Positions 7,840 to 15,290 are shown, counted from the stretch's first letter. The stretch: DNA of 42,729 nucleotides from Peptococcaceae bacterium (GCA_019420345.1 JAHZHI010000041.1:1-42729), one strand, 5' to 3'. The notes: a model not told the origin generated them from the sequence alone. Program-made: numbers and translations.

Positions 7840-9525
7840 TTATTCTTCATCAAGAAGCGGGTCTCTCATAACAGCCCCAGTACTTGAAGAAGTCACCAAA
7901 TATGCATAACGACGCAAATAAGAGTTCACGATTAAATCACGTTTTGGTGTCTTTCGATCAGCTTTGCGTGCTTCCATTTCTTCATCGGTCAAGCGAACGG
8001 ACAAAGAACGGTTTGGAATATCAATATCAATGATATCACCTTCGTGCACCAAACCGAGAGGACCATTTTCGGCTGCTTCTGGAGAAATATGTCCGATGCA
8101 AGCGCCAGCCGTTGCACCAGAAAAACGACCATCAGTCAAAAGGGCAACTTCCTTGCCAAGACCAGCTCCAATAATAGCAGATGTTGGAGAAAGCATTTCC
8201 TTCATCCCTGGACCACCTTTTGGCCCTTCATAGCGAATAACAACCACATCTCCAGATTTAATCTCATTATTGGTGATGGCTTCAAAAGCCTCAGCTTCAG
8301 AATCAAATACACGAGCAGGGCCTGAATGTTTCAGCATTTCAGGAGCCACAGCCCCTTGTTTTACAACAGCACCATCTGGAGCAAGATTACCACGCAATAC
8401 AGCTAAACCGCCAGTTTGAGAATAAGCTTCATCGAAACTGTGAATAACGTTGCGATTTCTTACAACAGCATTTGCAACGTTTTCAGCCATAGTCTTACCA
8501 GTTACTGTCATAACAGATCCATCAACTTTTCCGGCATCAAGCAGCTGCTTCAGCAATGCAGGAATGCCGCCAGCTTCGTTCAATTCATTGATATGCTGTG
8601 TATTCGCTGGGCTCAATTTGCATACCTGTGAGGTGCTGTTGCTGATGCGGTCAAAATCTTCCAATGTGATCTTAACCTGAGCTTGATTTGCAATGGCCAT
8701 TAAATGAAGCACCGTATTGGTAGAGCCACCAATTGCCATGTCTACTGTGATAGCATTCAAAAATGCCTCACGAGTAAGAATATCACGCGCACAGATGTTC
8801 TTTTCTACCATTTCCATGATTTGTTTCCCAGCTTTGCGCCCTAGAGCCTTACGTGCACCGTATGGTGCTGGAATGGTGCCGTTGCCAGGAAGAGCAATCC
8901 CAAGCACTTCAGCCAAGCAGTTAATAGTATTCGCTGTATACATCCCTGAGCATGAACCACATGTCTGACAAGCAGTTTCTTCAAGTTCAGTCAGTGTGTC
9001 TGCATCAATCTTACCAGCAGAGTACGCACCAACCGCTTCGAATCCACCACGACTCAAGTCGCTGTCTTCACCGCGGAAACGGCCTGGCAGCATTGGACCA
9101 CCGCTGACGTAAACGCAAGGAACGTTCAAGCGCGCAGCAGCCATAAGCATCCCTGGAACAATCTTATCACAATTACCAATCAAGACCAGACCATCAAATT
9201 TATAAGCCATATACATAGATTCGATGGAATCAGCGATCAATTCGCGGCTTGCTAATGAATAGTTCATCCCAGAGTGATTCATTGCAATCCCATCACAAAG
9301 ACCAATGGATGGGAATTCCATCGGCGTACCGCCAGCGCCTAATACACCAGCCTTAACAGCACGAGCTATTTCATCTAAATGAAAGTGGCCTGGAATAACC
9401 TCGTTCTGTGCATTAACAACACCGATCAGCGGTTTCGACAAATCTTCAGAGGTATAGCCCATTGCATAAAACAATGAACGATGAGGCGCACGTGTAGGCC
9501 CCTTTTTTACTTCATCACTTCTCAT
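7840..9525 (-). CDS. ilvD: dihydroxy-acid dehydratase
   Basis: 561 residues, full length for the IlvD/Edd family. It dehydrates 2,3-dihydroxyisovalerate and 2,3-dihydroxy-3-methylvalerate, the third step of valine and isoleucine synthesis, using an iron-sulfur cluster and magnesium. The family signature begins at Cys119 in NCDKIVPGML, and the CQTCGSCSGMYTANT region (186-200) holds the second conserved cysteine, Cys192. The C-terminal swivel domain is intact, with the GGPGMKEM and GRFSGATAG segments. I chose the ATG at 9525 because GGAGATGAG precedes it. No other branched-chain amino acid gene is nearby. It follows the phosphoribosyltransferase gene by about 30 bases and probably shares its promoter. 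Confidence 0.96.
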   Translation of the reverse strand: MRSDEVKKGPTRAPHRSLFYAMGYTSEDLSKPLIGVVNAQNEVIPGHFHLDEIARAVKAGVLGAGGTPMEFPSIGLCDGIAMNHSGMNYSLASRELIADSIESMYMAYKFDGLVLIGNCDKIVPGMLMAAARLNVPCVYVSGGPMLPGRFRGEDSDLSRGGFEAVGAYSAGKIDADTLTELEETACQTCGSCSGMYTANTINCLAEVLGIALPGNGTIPAPYGARKALGRKAGKQIMEMVEKNICARDILTREAFLNAITVDMAIGGSTNTVLHLMAIANQAQVKITLEDFDRISNSTSQVCKLSPANTQHINELNEAGGIPALLKQLLDAGKVDGSVMTVTGKTMAENVANAVVRNRNVIHSFDEAYSQTGGLAVLRGNLAPDGAVVKQGAVAPEMLKHSGPARVFDSEAEAFEAITNNEIKSGDVVVIRYEGPKGGPGMKEMLSPTSAIIGAGLGKEVALLTDGRFSGATAGACIGHISPEAAENGPLGLVHEGDIIDIDIPNRSLSVRLTDEEMEARKADRKTPKRDLIVNSYLRRYAYLVTSSSTGAVMRDPLLDEE

Positions 9526-9557
9526 TAAAAATCTCATCTCCATAAATAGAATTAAAT

Positions 9558-10136
9558 TCAGCGTTGCTCGCCATCGCTAGAAAATAAGGGCAAGGACAGT
9601 AAATAGGATTTATCGATGTATTCATCTGAAACACTGCTGTCAAACCCATGACGTATGATGCTAGCCTCACCAACCACATAGCCGCCAAGTGCATTGACAA
9701 GATCAGAAAGCGCGCCCATTGTCGAACCATGCAGCACAACATCATCCACTAGCAGAATACGCTTATCTGCAATGTACTCTGCATCGTCTTTCGACAAATA
9801 CAAACGCTTATAGTGATCTTCTTCTTCGCCACGTTCAACAACTTGAATGGCAACAACGTCATCCATATACGCTTTTGCACTTTTTCTTGCAACAACAAAG
9901 CGTTCTTTTTGGGCTAACAGGGTCATTGCATAAGCCAATGAAATTCCTTGGATTTCTTCGGTCACAATGCAATCAAAATCGGGCACTCTTTTCAGCAATT
10001 CTTCAGCCGCCACCTGGATCAATGGAACATCGTTATACGCAATAAATAAAGGGATCCACGTCTCCTCATCTATTTGATACAATGGCAGACGACGCTTCAA
10101 TCCAGCAATTTCAACTTCATGAAATTTCTTCATCAT
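9558..10136 (-). CDS. phosphoribosyltransferase family protein (adenine/xanthine PRT-like)
   Basis: 192 residues. The PRPP-binding loop is RILLVDDVVLHGSTM at residues 126-140, with the Asp131-Asp132 pair and the GST tail. The early PDFDCIVTEEIQGISLA segment is the PPi-loop region of the type I PRT fold. Similarity is to APRT/XPRT-like salvage enzymes and to PRT-fold regulators. The hood region that would define the base is short, so the substrate is uncertain. The tandem ATGs at 10136/10133 follow GGGAGGG by five bases. It is first in a two-gene unit with ilvD, with a good promoter upstream. Confidence 0.8.
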   Translation of the reverse strand: MMKKFHEVEIAGLKRRLPLYQIDEETWIPLFIAYNDVPLIQVAAEELLKRVPDFDCIVTEEIQGISLAYAMTLLAQKERFVVARKSAKAYMDDVVAIQVVERGEEEDHYKRLYLSKDDAEYIADKRILLVDDVVLHGSTMGALSDLVNALGGYVVGEASIIRHGFDSSVSDEYIDKSYLLSLPLFSSDGEQR

Positions 10137-10161
10137 AAACCCTCCCTTACTGTATTCTTTT

Positions 10162-10190
10162 ACTATAGCAAATGTTGCGTTCGAATGCAA
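10162..10190 (-). promoter_or_regulatory. putative promoter of the PRT-ilvD unit
   Basis: Minus strand TTGCAT (10190-10185) and TATAGT (10167-10162) are 17 bases apart, 26 bases before the start codon. Confidence 0.6.
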
Positions 10191-10246
10191 TTTTATTCAG
10201 GGATATTTCACAGGCCCAGATGCTATAACTTTTTCATTTACATAAT

Positions 10247-10285
10247 ATAAAAAAAGGTGTATCGGTTACCCGATACACCTTAATT
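10247..10285 (-). terminator. rho-independent terminator of the dsr gene run
   Basis: AAGGTGTATCGG (10255-10266) pairs with its complement at 10270-10281, followed on the minus strand by seven T residues. It sits 20 bases after the dsrC stop and closes the leuS-to-dsrC run. Confidence 0.9.
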
Positions 10286-10303
10286 TCCAAATTGACGTAT
10301 AAA

Positions 10304-10621
10304 TTATACGCAACCGGTTGGTTTTGGAAGACCAGCGATTTTGCATGCGCCCTTAGCTGGACCAGATGGGAAGAGATCATAGATTTCTTTCAGGGAGAAA
10401 CCAGATTCCTTGGTCATCTTACGTACCATTGGAGCGATACCGTATTCGTTGTAGTAGTCTTTCAGATAGTTGATGAGTTTCCAGTGATCTTCGCTGAGTT
10501 CGCTGAGACCTTCGGTTTCAGCCAAGTACTTAGCAACGTCTTCGTCCCACTGGTCAAGGCTTACTAAGAAACCGTCTTCATCGACTTCGACTTTTTTACC
10601 ATTTACATCGATTTCTGGCAT
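10304..10621 (-). CDS. dsrC: DsrC sulfur carrier protein
   Basis: 105 residues, the standard DsrC/TusE length. The flexible C-terminal arm has both redox cysteines: Cys104 as the penultimate residue (TGCV end) and Cys93 eleven positions before it. TusE proteins keep only the last one, so this is a true DsrC. In dissimilatory sulfite reduction DsrC takes the sulfur from DsrAB as a trisulfide bridging these cysteines, which is later reduced at the membrane. The PEIDVNGK start and the RKMTKESGFSLKEIYDLFP core match the family. It is the last gene of the dsr run, 12 bases after the 66-residue unknown, with a GAGGTG ribosome binding site. DsrMK, the expected DsrC-trisulfide reductase, is not in this window. 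Confidence 0.97.
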   Translation of the reverse strand: MPEIDVNGKKVEVDEDGFLVSLDQWDEDVAKYLAETEGLSELSEDHWKLINYLKDYYNEYGIAPMVRKMTKESGFSLKEIYDLFPSGPAKGACKIAGLPKPTGCV

Positions 10622-10633
10622 TGATTAAGCACC

Positions 10634-10834
10634 TCACATTTTAAATTTGTCAAATTTATGTATCGGATCTACAAAGCCTGGATATTCGACAAGATAGTCT
10701 TTCAACATTTCAGTAGCCATTCTCAAGCCTTCGACCTGACCCATTTTGTAATCACTCAGCTTTGAATCCGAGATCTCACGAATCAAGTCTTCGCAAAAGT
10801 CCAGCCATTCCATGCAATCATCCAATAAAGCCAT
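10634..10834 (-). CDS. unknown 66-residue protein between dsrD and dsrC
   Basis: I do not recognise a family. It has AAAGGAG eight bases before the ATG and lies on the dsr strand, about 107 bases after dsrD and 12 before dsrC, so it is very likely expressed with them. It is acidic at the N-terminus (DDCMEWLDFCEDL) and probably all-helical, with Cys7 and Cys14 one to two helix turns apart on the same side, and it ends in aromatic and basic residues (HKFDKFKM). There is no membrane segment, signal peptide or iron-sulfur motif. A role as a small partner of DsrC or DsrAB is suggested only by position. It could also be a lineage-specific gene unrelated to sulfur. Confidence 0.75.
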   Translation of the reverse strand: MALLDDCMEWLDFCEDLIREISDSKLSDYKMGQVEGLRMATEMLKDYLVEYPGFVDPIHKFDKFKM

Positions 10835-10890
10835 TTGTATCTCCTTTACATATTATATCATTACTTGTTTGTAATGAAAAGCTATTTAAG

Positions 10891-10924
10891 GAGGGATTCA
10901 ATAAGATTTGCTCATGAATCCCTC
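10891..10924 (-). other. intergenic hairpin between dsrD and the 66-residue gene
   Basis: GAGGGATTCA (10891-10900) pairs perfectly with TGAATCCCTC (10915-10924) across a 14-base loop. No U run follows on the minus strand, so it looks like an mRNA processing or stabilising stem rather than a full terminator. Confidence 0.5.
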
Positions 10925-10941
10925 ATCATTCACCCTAAAAA

Positions 10942-11145
10942 TTACTTTTTAGGAAGAGTTACATAGGAAGTCCCGAGATAGAGATATTCAATCTTCCCAT
11001 CATTTGCCAAGTCAGCGACTGCAACGTCGACATCGCGCTTCTTTACACCAAGAGCATCCGCGATTTCACGGTTTTTAGCTTTTTCCTTGGTGCCGAGAAA
11101 TTCGATAATCTTCGCTTCAAGTTCTTCTTTGGTAAAGTCAGCCAT
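10942..11145 (-). CDS. dsrD: DsrD, activator of dissimilatory sulfite reductase
   Basis: 67 residues, close to the normal DsrD length. It is a compact winged-helix fold: KEELEAKIIEFL, then the helix-turn-helix-like NREIADALGVKKRDVDVAV, then a beta wing ending VTLPKK. DsrD is known as an allosteric activator that binds DsrAB rather than DNA, and it is found mostly in organisms running the pathway in the reductive direction. Its place directly after dsrB is typical. The SD AAAGGAG lies partly inside a small hairpin (11150-11170), so translation may be modulated. I am confident of the family because of the length, the motif order and the position. Confidence 0.92.
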   Translation of the reverse strand: MADFTKEELEAKIIEFLGTKEKAKNREIADALGVKKRDVDVAVADLANDGKIEYLYLGTSYVTLPKK

Positions 11146-11149
11146 TATG

Positions 11150-11170
11150 ACATCTCCTTTCGACAGATGT
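11150..11170 (-). promoter_or_regulatory. hairpin around the dsrD ribosome binding site
   Basis: ACATCT and AGATGT (11165-11170 and 11150-11155) form a 6-bp stem with a 9-base loop. The AAAGGAG site spans the loop and the 3' arm, so part of the ribosome binding site is paired. Confidence 0.35.
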
Positions 11171-11187
11171 TACAGGGCTAAACCAAA

Positions 11188-12276
11188 TTACATGGTTTCA
11201 ACTGCGTTGGTATATTTGAAGTTAGAGGTCGTGCGGAAGGTCTTTACAGAGAATGTAAAGTCATCGATGTGCTTATCGGTGAATTCCAGACCGGAAATTT
11301 CAAAGAATTTTTCCCAACCAATACGTTCAACCCATTCACCATAACGTTCACCTGGCTTAGCATTTTCAACCCAGATTTCAACGAGATGTTTGATGGTGTT
11401 AACGAGAGTTGGCCATCTTGGTGGTTCGTTAGGGATGTAAGGAACAACGAGCTTGGAGAAAGCAGGGCCCTTACGAGTATTGGAAACCTTACCACCTACG
11501 AATACAGCGAGACCATCGTTTTCTGGGTCTGCGATAGGAAGTGCAGGGCATACGGAGAAGCAGTTACCGCAGTACATGCACTTTTCTTCGTTAATGGTTA
11601 CGGATTTCTTCTTAGGATTTGGACGGATAGCACCTACAGGGCAAGCTGCAACGAGGTTTGGAATTTCGCAGGAGTCAGCAACCTGTTCGTCGATAACGCG
11701 AGGAATGGTTCTGTGCATACCTACGAAGGAAATGTCGGAGCAGTGTACAGCGCCGCACATGTTCAAGCAGCAAGCCATGGAGATCTTCAGGTGAGATGGC
11801 AGGTCATCGCGTTTGAAGTAGTCATAGAGTGCATCCATAACAACTTTAACGGTACCAGAAGCGTCGGTAGCAGCACTATGGCAGTGTACCCAACCCTGGG
11901 TGTGGAGCATGGTGCGCAGGGAGCGACCAGTACCACCAACAGGGAAGCCGTAAGCTTCAACTTCTTCGATGATCTTGTCAACGTTAGCTTCTTCGGTTGT
12001 CATAAACTCGATAGAAGTACGAGTCGTGAAACGAAGATGCCCATCGCAATACTTGTCTGCGAGGTCAGCGAACCAACGAATGGATTCGGTGGAAAGCAGA
12101 CGGGTAGAACCTACACGTACGGTGTAGAGGGCACCAGCAGGACCAACGTGTTTCAGAACACCTGGTTTTACTTTTTCATGATATTGCCACTGACCATAGT
12201 TGTCCTGGCACATCTTAGGCATTTTATCCCAGTAGTGCGGAGGTCCAATATCAGTTGCAGCGTATTGAGACATCAT
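11188..12276 (-). CDS. dsrB: dissimilatory sulfite reductase beta subunit
   Basis: 362 residues, full length. The siroheme/[4Fe-4S] half-site region has HTQGWVHCHSA (Cys132) and ACCLNMCGAVHCSD (Cys169, Cys170, Cys174, Cys179). An inserted ferredoxin domain (about 205-250) has ACPVGAI and CMYCGNCFSVCP (Cys212, 233, 236, 239, 243). With DsrA it forms the alpha2beta2 enzyme that reduces sulfite and hands the sulfur to DsrC. Its ATG overlaps the dsrA stop (TAATG), which couples subunit production. The double Met start leaves one codon of ambiguity. The next gene, dsrD, starts 42 bases downstream. Confidence 0.98.
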   Translation of the reverse strand: MMSQYAATDIGPPHYWDKMPKMCQDNYGQWQYHEKVKPGVLKHVGPAGALYTVRVGSTRLLSTESIRWFADLADKYCDGHLRFTTRTSIEFMTTEEANVDKIIEEVEAYGFPVGGTGRSLRTMLHTQGWVHCHSAATDASGTVKVVMDALYDYFKRDDLPSHLKISMACCLNMCGAVHCSDISFVGMHRTIPRVIDEQVADSCEIPNLVAACPVGAIRPNPKKKSVTINEEKCMYCGNCFSVCPALPIADPENDGLAVFVGGKVSNTRKGPAFSKLVVPYIPNEPPRWPTLVNTIKHLVEIWVENAKPGERYGEWVERIGWEKFFEISGLEFTDKHIDDFTFSVKTFRTTSNFKYTNAVETM

Positions 12277-13487
12277 TATTCAGCCACCTCCGTTTGATTA
12301 AAATCTTCACCATACCAGTAGATATATGGGTTTTCACGTGGGTGATCAACCATCTGAGGTACTGGTTTCATGTCGATAGCTTTGAGCATGGAGTTCATGC
12401 CAAGTCTGTAGATCAATTCACCGAGACGTTCACGGGTCTTAGCGTGTTCATCCCACCAATCCCAGACACGTTCTACGAAATCTTTGAAGTTTTCGTAGTC
12501 GTTTTCTTTGTCAAGCTTCATGAAAGGAACAACAGTCCAGCCAAGGAATGCGGACTGAACGATGGTAGCTTTACCACCGAGAAGAATGGTAGCACCTTTG
12601 TCTTTACCAACGTGCAGAGCCTTTGGCATGTTGTTGATGCAATGCATGCAACGGGTGCAGTTAGCATTGTCAATGGTGATTTCCTTCTTATCAGCATCAT
12701 AGCTGATGCAGTGGGTTGGGCAGCGGCCAATGATAGCCTTGATTGGAAGTCCAGCATCTGCATAAGCAGCTACTTCTGCCTGGTCTACCTGGATGTCGTC
12801 TCTCCAGGTACCGAGAACCGCAATATCGGAACGTGCAGTTGCAGATACGCAGTCGTTAGGGCAGCCGGAAGCTTTGATTTTGGACTTGTAAGGCCACATT
12901 GGGCGATGCAATTCCATCTGATAATGCTGGGTAACATTATAAGTGAAATCCAAAGTATCATAGCATGCGAATTCGCAGCGGCCAGGACCTACGCAGCAGC
13001 TAGGGGTTCTGAGGTTAGAACCGGAACCACCAAGGTCCCAACCAGCTTCAGACAGATCGTTGAAGCAAGGCTGCAGATGATCGGTGGTAGTACCGAGGAA
13101 GATAACGTCCCCAGTAGCGCCGTGCATGTTGGTGATACCGGAACCGTGCTTGTCCCAGATATCGCACAGGGTGCGAAGGTCATCAGATTTATAGAAGAAA
13201 CCAGATGGCTGGTTGATACGCATGGTGTGGAATTCGGTTACTGCAGGGTATTTTTCAGGCTTTAAGGTATAACGACCTACAACACCGCCGCCGTAACTGC
13301 GAACACCTACGATACCGCCGTGTTTCCACAATGGCATCTTAATTTCATAAGATTCTTCCAATAAATCGAGCAGAGTATCAGATACATCTTTTTTGACGGA
13401 TGCAGCTTTTTCAATTTCTTTGACGAAGGAAGGCCATTTGCCTTTCTTCATCTCATCCATCATCGGTCTGTTGGTAGACAAATCCAT
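12276..13487 (-). CDS. dsrA: dissimilatory sulfite reductase alpha subunit
   Basis: 403 residues, usual DsrA length. The catalytic siroheme-[4Fe-4S] ligands are clear: Cys165-X5-Cys171 within RTPSCCVGPGRCEFAC and Cys209-X3-Cys213 within ASGCPNDCVSA. The ferredoxin domain at about 250-295 has RCPTHC and CTRCMHCINNMP; Met at the fourth position is normal for DsrA. It is a cytoplasmic six-electron sulfite reductase subunit. AsrABC- or CysI-type assimilatory enzymes lack this paired architecture. The gene is 43 bases after the ferredoxin gene, with GGAGG before the ATG and a GC-rich hairpin in the spacer. Confidence 0.98.
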   Translation of the reverse strand: MDLSTNRPMMDEMKKGKWPSFVKEIEKAASVKKDVSDTLLDLLEESYEIKMPLWKHGGIVGVRSYGGGVVGRYTLKPEKYPAVTEFHTMRINQPSGFFYKSDDLRTLCDIWDKHGSGITNMHGATGDVIFLGTTTDHLQPCFNDLSEAGWDLGGSGSNLRTPSCCVGPGRCEFACYDTLDFTYNVTQHYQMELHRPMWPYKSKIKASGCPNDCVSATARSDIAVLGTWRDDIQVDQAEVAAYADAGLPIKAIIGRCPTHCISYDADKKEITIDNANCTRCMHCINNMPKALHVGKDKGATILLGGKATIVQSAFLGWTVVPFMKLDKENDYENFKDFVERVWDWWDEHAKTRERLGELIYRLGMNSMLKAIDMKPVPQMVDHPRENPYIYWYGEDFNQTEVAE

Positions 13488-13504
13488 ACACCTCCATATT
13501 ATTT

Positions 13505-13525
13505 GTCACGGGCACAACCCGTGGC
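13505..13525 (-). other. GC-rich hairpin between ferredoxin and dsrA
   Basis: CACGGG (13507-13512) pairs with CCCGTG (13518-13523) around a 5-base loop. It lacks a T run, so it may be a partial attenuator or a processing stem that lets ferredoxin be made in excess of DsrAB. Confidence 0.45.
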
Positions 13526-13530
13526 TGGAA

Positions 13531-13713
13531 TCAATATTCGTTCAGAGAAATAGCGTCAGCTGGGCATACTGCAATGCAGGTCTGGCAGCCGATGCATTCG
13601 TTTTCATTTACGGTAGAAACACCGTCAACGAGTTCGTAAACGTTCTGTGGGCAGTCGGAAGCGCATGCACCACAACCAACACATTTGGTTTCATCAACTT
13701 CTACTAAGTACAT
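13531..13713 (-). CDS. 2[4Fe-4S] ferredoxin
   Basis: 60 residues with two CX2CX2CX3CP motifs: Cys11, 14, 17, 21 and Cys40, 43, 46, 50. This is the small clostridial-type low-potential electron carrier. Its place directly before dsrA on the same strand suggests that it supplies electrons to DsrAB, which needs six per sulfite; that role is inference, as ferredoxins also serve hydrogenases and oxidoreductases. AGGAAGGAGAG precedes the ATG. The 150-base spacer before it holds an imperfect palindrome (13800-13815) and a small hairpin (13750-13766), and no clear terminator. Confidence 0.95.
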   Translation of the reverse strand: MYLVEVDETKCVGCGACASDCPQNVYELVDGVSTVNENECIGCQTCIAVCPADAISLNEY

Positions 13714-13749
13714 CTCTCTCTTCTCTCCTTCCTGTGATAGATTATCTTC

Positions 13750-13766
13750 TTGTCGTAACCCGACAA
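13750..13766 (-). other. leader hairpin upstream of ferredoxin
   Basis: TTGTCG (13750-13755) and CGACAA (13761-13766) form a perfect 6-bp stem with a 5-base loop, about 25 bases before the ribosome binding site. Confidence 0.35.
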
Positions 13767-13799
13767 TTCACTCATCTACTTATATTAGTTTCTCATACT

Positions 13800-13815
13800 T
13801 TGTGAAATTTTGCAA
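13800..13815 (-). promoter_or_regulatory. candidate operator upstream of the ferredoxin-dsr genes
   Basis: TTGTGAAATTTTGCAA is a 16-base imperfect palindrome (12 of 16 positions symmetric) resembling Rex or CRP/FNR-type sites. A possible minus-strand -10 (TAATAT, 13787-13782) lies just downstream. I see no good -35 box, so the promoter may depend on a regulator or may not exist. Confidence 0.3.
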
Positions 13816-13864
13816 TAAATAGCGTAACGGTCGTCCGTGTTTATCTTAATTTCAACAATAAATA

Positions 13865-15286
13865 TCATTTATTTTTATGGAATGTTCGAGACAGTTGTAA
13901 AAATCTTTCCGCCCACTCGGTTGAGGAGGCTGCATGAAAATGATGATACGTTGCCAATGTGCAATTGCTGACCAACCCATCACACAAAACACCGTTCTGC
14001 TCCGCAATGCCTTTACCACGTTCTGTAATAAAGCCGTATTGTTGAGGTGCCGCATTTTCAGGGAAATGTACTCTTGAGTGATGAAATTCGTGACCCACGA
14101 CACGTGTATTTTCGGTGAAGAACGGATTTTTGTCTGTGACACGCTGAAAAGCATACCCTAAACCAACTGGGCGTTTTTCCATGGCAACCGTGCAGTCAAA
14201 TACTCCCGCCATTTTGTAGTGATTATTTTCACTTACTAGTTCTTTAACCAGATACATCAAACCGCCGCATTCTGCGTAAATCGGCATTCCCGCTTCAGAA
14301 GCATTTTTTACTGCATCGCGCATAGCGGTATTGTCTTGCAGTTCCTGTGCAAATACTTCCGGAAATCCACCGCCAATATAGAGACCATCTAAATCCGGCA
14401 ATGAATCTTTCATGGCATCAAGATAAACCAGCTCTGCGCCTTCATTCTCTAAAGCTTCGAGATTCTCGGGATAATAAAAACTAAAGGCACGATCTTTAAA
14501 CACGCCAATCTTTACGCGTTCTTCGATCACTTCGCGCTGTGGAGTCTGCAACGGATCAACAAGCGGCGGTGCAGCCTTAGCAATATCCAGCAAGGCATCA
14601 ATGTCAACATGATCGCTCACCAATTTTGCTAGACCATCAATTCGTGATTGCAATGCATCTTGCTCTGCAGCAGGAATCAGTCCTAAATGACGATCTGGGA
14701 TTTCAACATCTTTGGCTTTTGGCAGCGCCCCCAACAGTGGCACACCGCAATATTCTTCAATGCTCTTACGCATGATGTTGAGATGACGCGGACGGGCCAC
14801 CTGATTGAGGACCACGCCAGCAATATTGATGCGCTCATCAAAATTGACCACACCGTTGATAATCGCAGCCACGCTGCGGGTAATGCGTGTGGTATTGACA
14901 ACAAGGATGACAGGCGCTTGCAAAGTATACGCCAATTCCGCTGTACTGTTTCCACCCTGCCAATCCAGCCCGTCAAAGATACCCATGGCCCCTTCAACGA
15001 CAGCAATGTCTTTGTCTGCGGCATGGGTGCAGAATGAATGCAGGATCTGATCCTTGGTCATCATCACGGCGTCTAAGTTGCGGCAAGGTACGCCACTGGC
15101 AAAAGTCGACCAGCTTGGGTCAATGTAGTCTAGGCCTTTTTTAAAGCCCTGCAACAAAAGACCACGTTCCCGCAGGGCTCTTTGGAGCCCTATGGTGAAC
15201 GTGGTTTTGCCAGAGCGCCCCTGCACCGCTGCTACAACGAGCCGCGGAATATGAATCTTATGTGTTTGCTCTGAATGTGTATTCAT
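13865..15286 (-). CDS. dsrN: DsrN, siroheme amidase (CbiA/CobB-family glutamine amidotransferase)
   Basis: 473 residues with the cobyrinate a,c-diamide synthase architecture. The N-terminal ATP-binding domain has the P-loop-like GRSGKTTF (23-30), GFKKGLDYIDPSW (47-59) and VEGAMGIFDGL (97-107). The C-terminal class I glutaminase has GGGFPE (305-310), nucleophile Cys340 in AECGGLMY and a late His in ATYHHFH. Sequence alone cannot separate DsrN from CbiA. I call DsrN because it sits beside dsrAB, whose cofactor is siroheme amide, and no other cobalamin gene is in the window. Only four bases separate its ATG from the leuS stop, with a weak AGCAGG site, so it is probably coupled to leuS translation. 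No terminator separates it from the ferredoxin gene. Confidence 0.82.
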   Translation of the reverse strand: MNTHSEQTHKIHIPRLVVAAVQGRSGKTTFTIGLQRALRERGLLLQGFKKGLDYIDPSWSTFASGVPCRNLDAVMMTKDQILHSFCTHAADKDIAVVEGAMGIFDGLDWQGGNSTAELAYTLQAPVILVVNTTRITRSVAAIINGVVNFDERINIAGVVLNQVARPRHLNIMRKSIEEYCGVPLLGALPKAKDVEIPDRHLGLIPAAEQDALQSRIDGLAKLVSDHVDIDALLDIAKAAPPLVDPLQTPQREVIEERVKIGVFKDRAFSFYYPENLEALENEGAELVYLDAMKDSLPDLDGLYIGGGFPEVFAQELQDNTAMRDAVKNASEAGMPIYAECGGLMYLVKELVSENNHYKMAGVFDCTVAMEKRPVGLGYAFQRVTDKNPFFTENTRVVGHEFHHSRVHFPENAAPQQYGFITERGKGIAEQNGVLCDGLVSNCTLATYHHFHAASSTEWAERFLQLSRTFHKNK

Positions 15287-15290
15287 AGGC

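Noticed and set aside
10304..10621. TusE (tRNA thiolation) instead of DsrC
   Set aside because: Both C-terminal cysteines (93 and 104) are present, and the gene lies in the dsr run.
11269..13265. Long plus-strand open frames opposite dsrA and dsrB
   Set aside because: Composition and lack of ribosome binding sites show them to be shadows of the strongly recognised dsrAB coding strand.
12276..13487. Assimilatory or Asr/nitrite-type reductase instead of DSR
   Set aside because: Paired alpha and beta subunits, each with inserted ferredoxin domains, plus DsrC and DsrD, identify the dissimilatory enzyme.
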